Assembly (NCBI GenBank): GCA_002404095.1
Contig: DHJA01000044.1
Coordinates: 1-6,460 of the forward strand
Source: Planctomycetaceae bacterium UBA4732
Lineage (GTDB): Bacteria; Planctomycetota; Planctomycetia; Gemmatales; Gemmataceae
DNA: 6,460 bases
Reading direction: 5' to 3'
Positions 5,172 through 6,460 of the stretch are shown here, piece after piece. The stretch's first letter is position 1. Each line of letters starts with the position of its first letter. Made by a program: the position numbers and the translations under genes. The notes beneath the pieces were generated by a model. The model was not told the origin of the DNA, made no database searches, and saw only the letters and a program-made list of their open reading frames with translations.

Positions 5172-6431
5172 ATGCTCAGCCGCCGTCAATTCCTGACCCG
5201 TTCGCTCCAGGGCGCTTCCCTGCTGACCCTGAGTTCCGCCGTCCCGCAGTTCATCGCGCGCACCGCGATGGCCGCCGAACCCGGCAAAGACAACATCCTC
5301 GTCGTCGTCGAAATGAACGGCGGCAACGACGGCCTGAACACCGTCATCCCCTATGCCGATGAGCTTTATCCCAAGTTCCGCAGTACTCTTCGTCAGACGA
5401 AAAACGAAGTAATTAAGATCAACGACCATATCGGTCTCAATTCCGGTATGCGCAGCTTCGACCGCCTGCTCCAGCGCGGCGAATTGGCCGTCGTCCAGGG
5501 CGTCGGCTACCCCAACCCGGAGCGGTCGCACTTCGAGTCGATGGACGTCTGGCAGTCGGCCGACCCACAGCACAAGGCGACGACCGGCTGGATCGGCCGC
5601 AGCGTCAACGAGCTTCACAACGCCACCGGCGGCATTCCCGTCATGCACATCGGCCCCACACGGTTGCCGTTAGCGCTGCAAGGCGCAACCGGCGGCGCCA
5701 TCAGCATCAACAACCAGATGCCCTACCGTCTGGAACTAGGTGGCGGCGAACCCGACCGTCTGAAGGCGCGGCGCAAGCTGCTCGAAGACCTTGCTCAACC
5801 GGCCAAGGACGATGCGAGCTTGGCGAATTTCGTCTACCGCCGCGAAGTGCAAACGCTGACCACGCTGGATCGGCTGCAAGAAGTCCTCAAGGGCGCCAAC
5901 ACCGGCCAGGCCAACAACTTCGGCCCCGACGGCCGGCCGTTCGGCCCCAACGCCCTACCGCAGCGGCTGCAGCTCATCGCCCAGCTCATTCAAAAAGGTT
6001 TCGGCACGCGCGTCTTTTACGTCATGCGCGACGGCTTCGACACCCATTCGGAGCAAGCGGCGAGTCACCGCAACCTGTTGGCCGAAGTGGCGGACGGCGT
6101 TACCAGCTTCTTCGAGACGCTGCGCCAGACCGGCCACGACAAGCGCGTCCGGCTGATGACGTTCTCGGAGTTCGGTCGTCGCGTGCAAGAGAACGGCAGC
6201 AAGGGCACCGACCACGGCGCCGGCTCGTGTCTGTTCGTGGCGGGGCCGGGCCTGAAGGGCGGCGCCGTCGGCGAACACCCCAGCCTGAGCGATCTCGACG
6301 CGGGCGACCTGAAGTATCACACCGACTTCCGCCGCGTCTACGCCACGTTGCTCGACAATTGGCTCGGCTGCGACAGTCAATCGGTTCTCGGCGGCAAATT
6401 CGAGCATTTGGACGCTCTTAAAAAGAGTTAA
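5172..6431 (+). CDS. DUF1501 domain-containing protein with Tat signal
   Basis: This is a complete 419-residue protein. It opens with a twin-arginine signal: SRRQFL at residues 3-8, a hydrophobic stretch (12-28) and a likely cleavage site around AMA-AE (32-36), so it should be exported folded. DUF1501 landmarks are VVVEMNGGNDGLNTVIPY (44-61), RSHFESMDVWQSA, GFDTHSEQ (288-295), TFSEFGRR (330-337) and GTDHGAG (345-351). DUF1501 belongs to the alkaline phosphatase/sulfatase-like fold group. By analogy N52/D53, D290/H292 and D347/H348 could bind metal, but this is inference and no reaction is known to me. It is the second gene of an operon with DUF1800. Only a weak GAGAG sits about 8 nt before the ATG, suggesting coupled or modest translation. 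The ATG at 5172 is the only start that keeps the signal peptide directly N-terminal. Confidence 0.94.
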   Translation: MLSRRQFLTRSLQGASLLTLSSAVPQFIARTAMAAEPGKDNILVVVEMNGGNDGLNTVIPYADELYPKFRSTLRQTKNEVIKINDHIGLNSGMRSFDRLLQRGELAVVQGVGYPNPERSHFESMDVWQSADPQHKATTGWIGRSVNELHNATGGIPVMHIGPTRLPLALQGATGGAISINNQMPYRLELGGGEPDRLKARRKLLEDLAQPAKDDASLANFVYRREVQTLTTLDRLQEVLKGANTGQANNFGPDGRPFGPNALPQRLQLIAQLIQKGFGTRVFYVMRDGFDTHSEQAASHRNLLAEVADGVTSFFETLRQTGHDKRVRLMTFSEFGRRVQENGSKGTDHGAGSCLFVAGPGLKGGAVGEHPSLSDLDAGDLKYHTDFRRVYATLLDNWLGCDSQSVLGGKFEHLDALKKS

Positions 6432-6437
6432 CACAAT

Positions 6438-6460
6438 GGCGAGCGGGGTCGCGTAAGCGC
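6438..6460 (+). repeat. Possible start of a dispersed GCGAGCGGGG...CGTAAGCG repeat
   Basis: After the DUF1501 stop the sequence runs into GGCGAGCGGGGTCGCGTAAG and the window ends. It resembles, from memory, a family of planctomycete intergenic palindromes of the form GCGAGCGGGGGGCGTAAG. Only one arm is visible, so both the pairing and the identity are uncertain. Confidence 0.25.

Overview
The window looks like a piece of a planctomycete chromosome (phylum Planctomycetota, possibly Gemmata-like), of high GC. The assignment rests on gene content I recognise. There is a DUF1559 pseudopilin-type protein followed by a small lipoprotein with a carboxypeptidase-regulatory-like fold, a DUF1800-DUF1501 gene pair, membrane-anchored TPR proteins, and dispersed hairpin repeats of the GAGCCGCG...GAGCGG and GGCGGGG-TTTAT-CCCCGCC types. 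No database search was possible. The first 22 bases are not genomic: they match the end of the Nextera/Tn5 Read-2 adapter, so base 1 is a contig end from a tagmentation library.

Layout. (1) Positions 22-87 hold an imperfect inverted repeat that also supplies the stop codon of the first gene. (2) Positions 72-1384, minus strand, hold a membrane-anchored TPR protein split by an apparent one-base deletion near 926/927 into an N-terminal ORF (TM anchor) and a C-terminal TPR ORF. (3) Positions 1385-1693 hold no gene. They contain a GGCGGGG-TTTAT-CCCCGCC hairpin and a 212-bp element (1458-1669) with 16-bp terminal inverted repeats, flanked by perfect 11-bp direct repeats. Removing the element and one 11-mer restores a second hairpin of the same family, so this looks like a MITE-like element inserted into a dispersed hairpin. 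(4) Positions 1694-2536, minus strand, hold a second TPR paralogue lacking its N-terminal anchor. (5) Positions 2545-2955, plus strand, hold the C-terminal half of a DUF1559 protein. The TPR paralogue and the DUF1559 gene are both cut at their 5' ends at the same place, about 2537-2551, head to head, which marks a rearrangement or assembly junction. (6) Positions 2990-3466, plus strand, hold an intact lipoprotein gene that normally accompanies DUF1559. (7) A probable intrinsic terminator (3530-3558) is followed at once by a sigma70-like promoter (3561-3589). (8) A two-gene operon follows, DUF1800 (3631-5139) and a Tat-exported DUF1501 protein (5172-6431), both intact. (9) The last bases may begin another dispersed repeat.

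The only intact functional unit is the DUF1800-DUF1501 operon with its own promoter, plus the lipoprotein gene. The left half (1-2955) is a decayed or rearranged accessory stretch with two damaged TPR genes, one truncated DUF1559 gene and several hairpin or mobile repeats. The DUF1800-DUF1501 pair is widespread, but to my knowledge its biochemical role is undefined. The most novel non-coding object is the palindromic element inserted in a hairpin.
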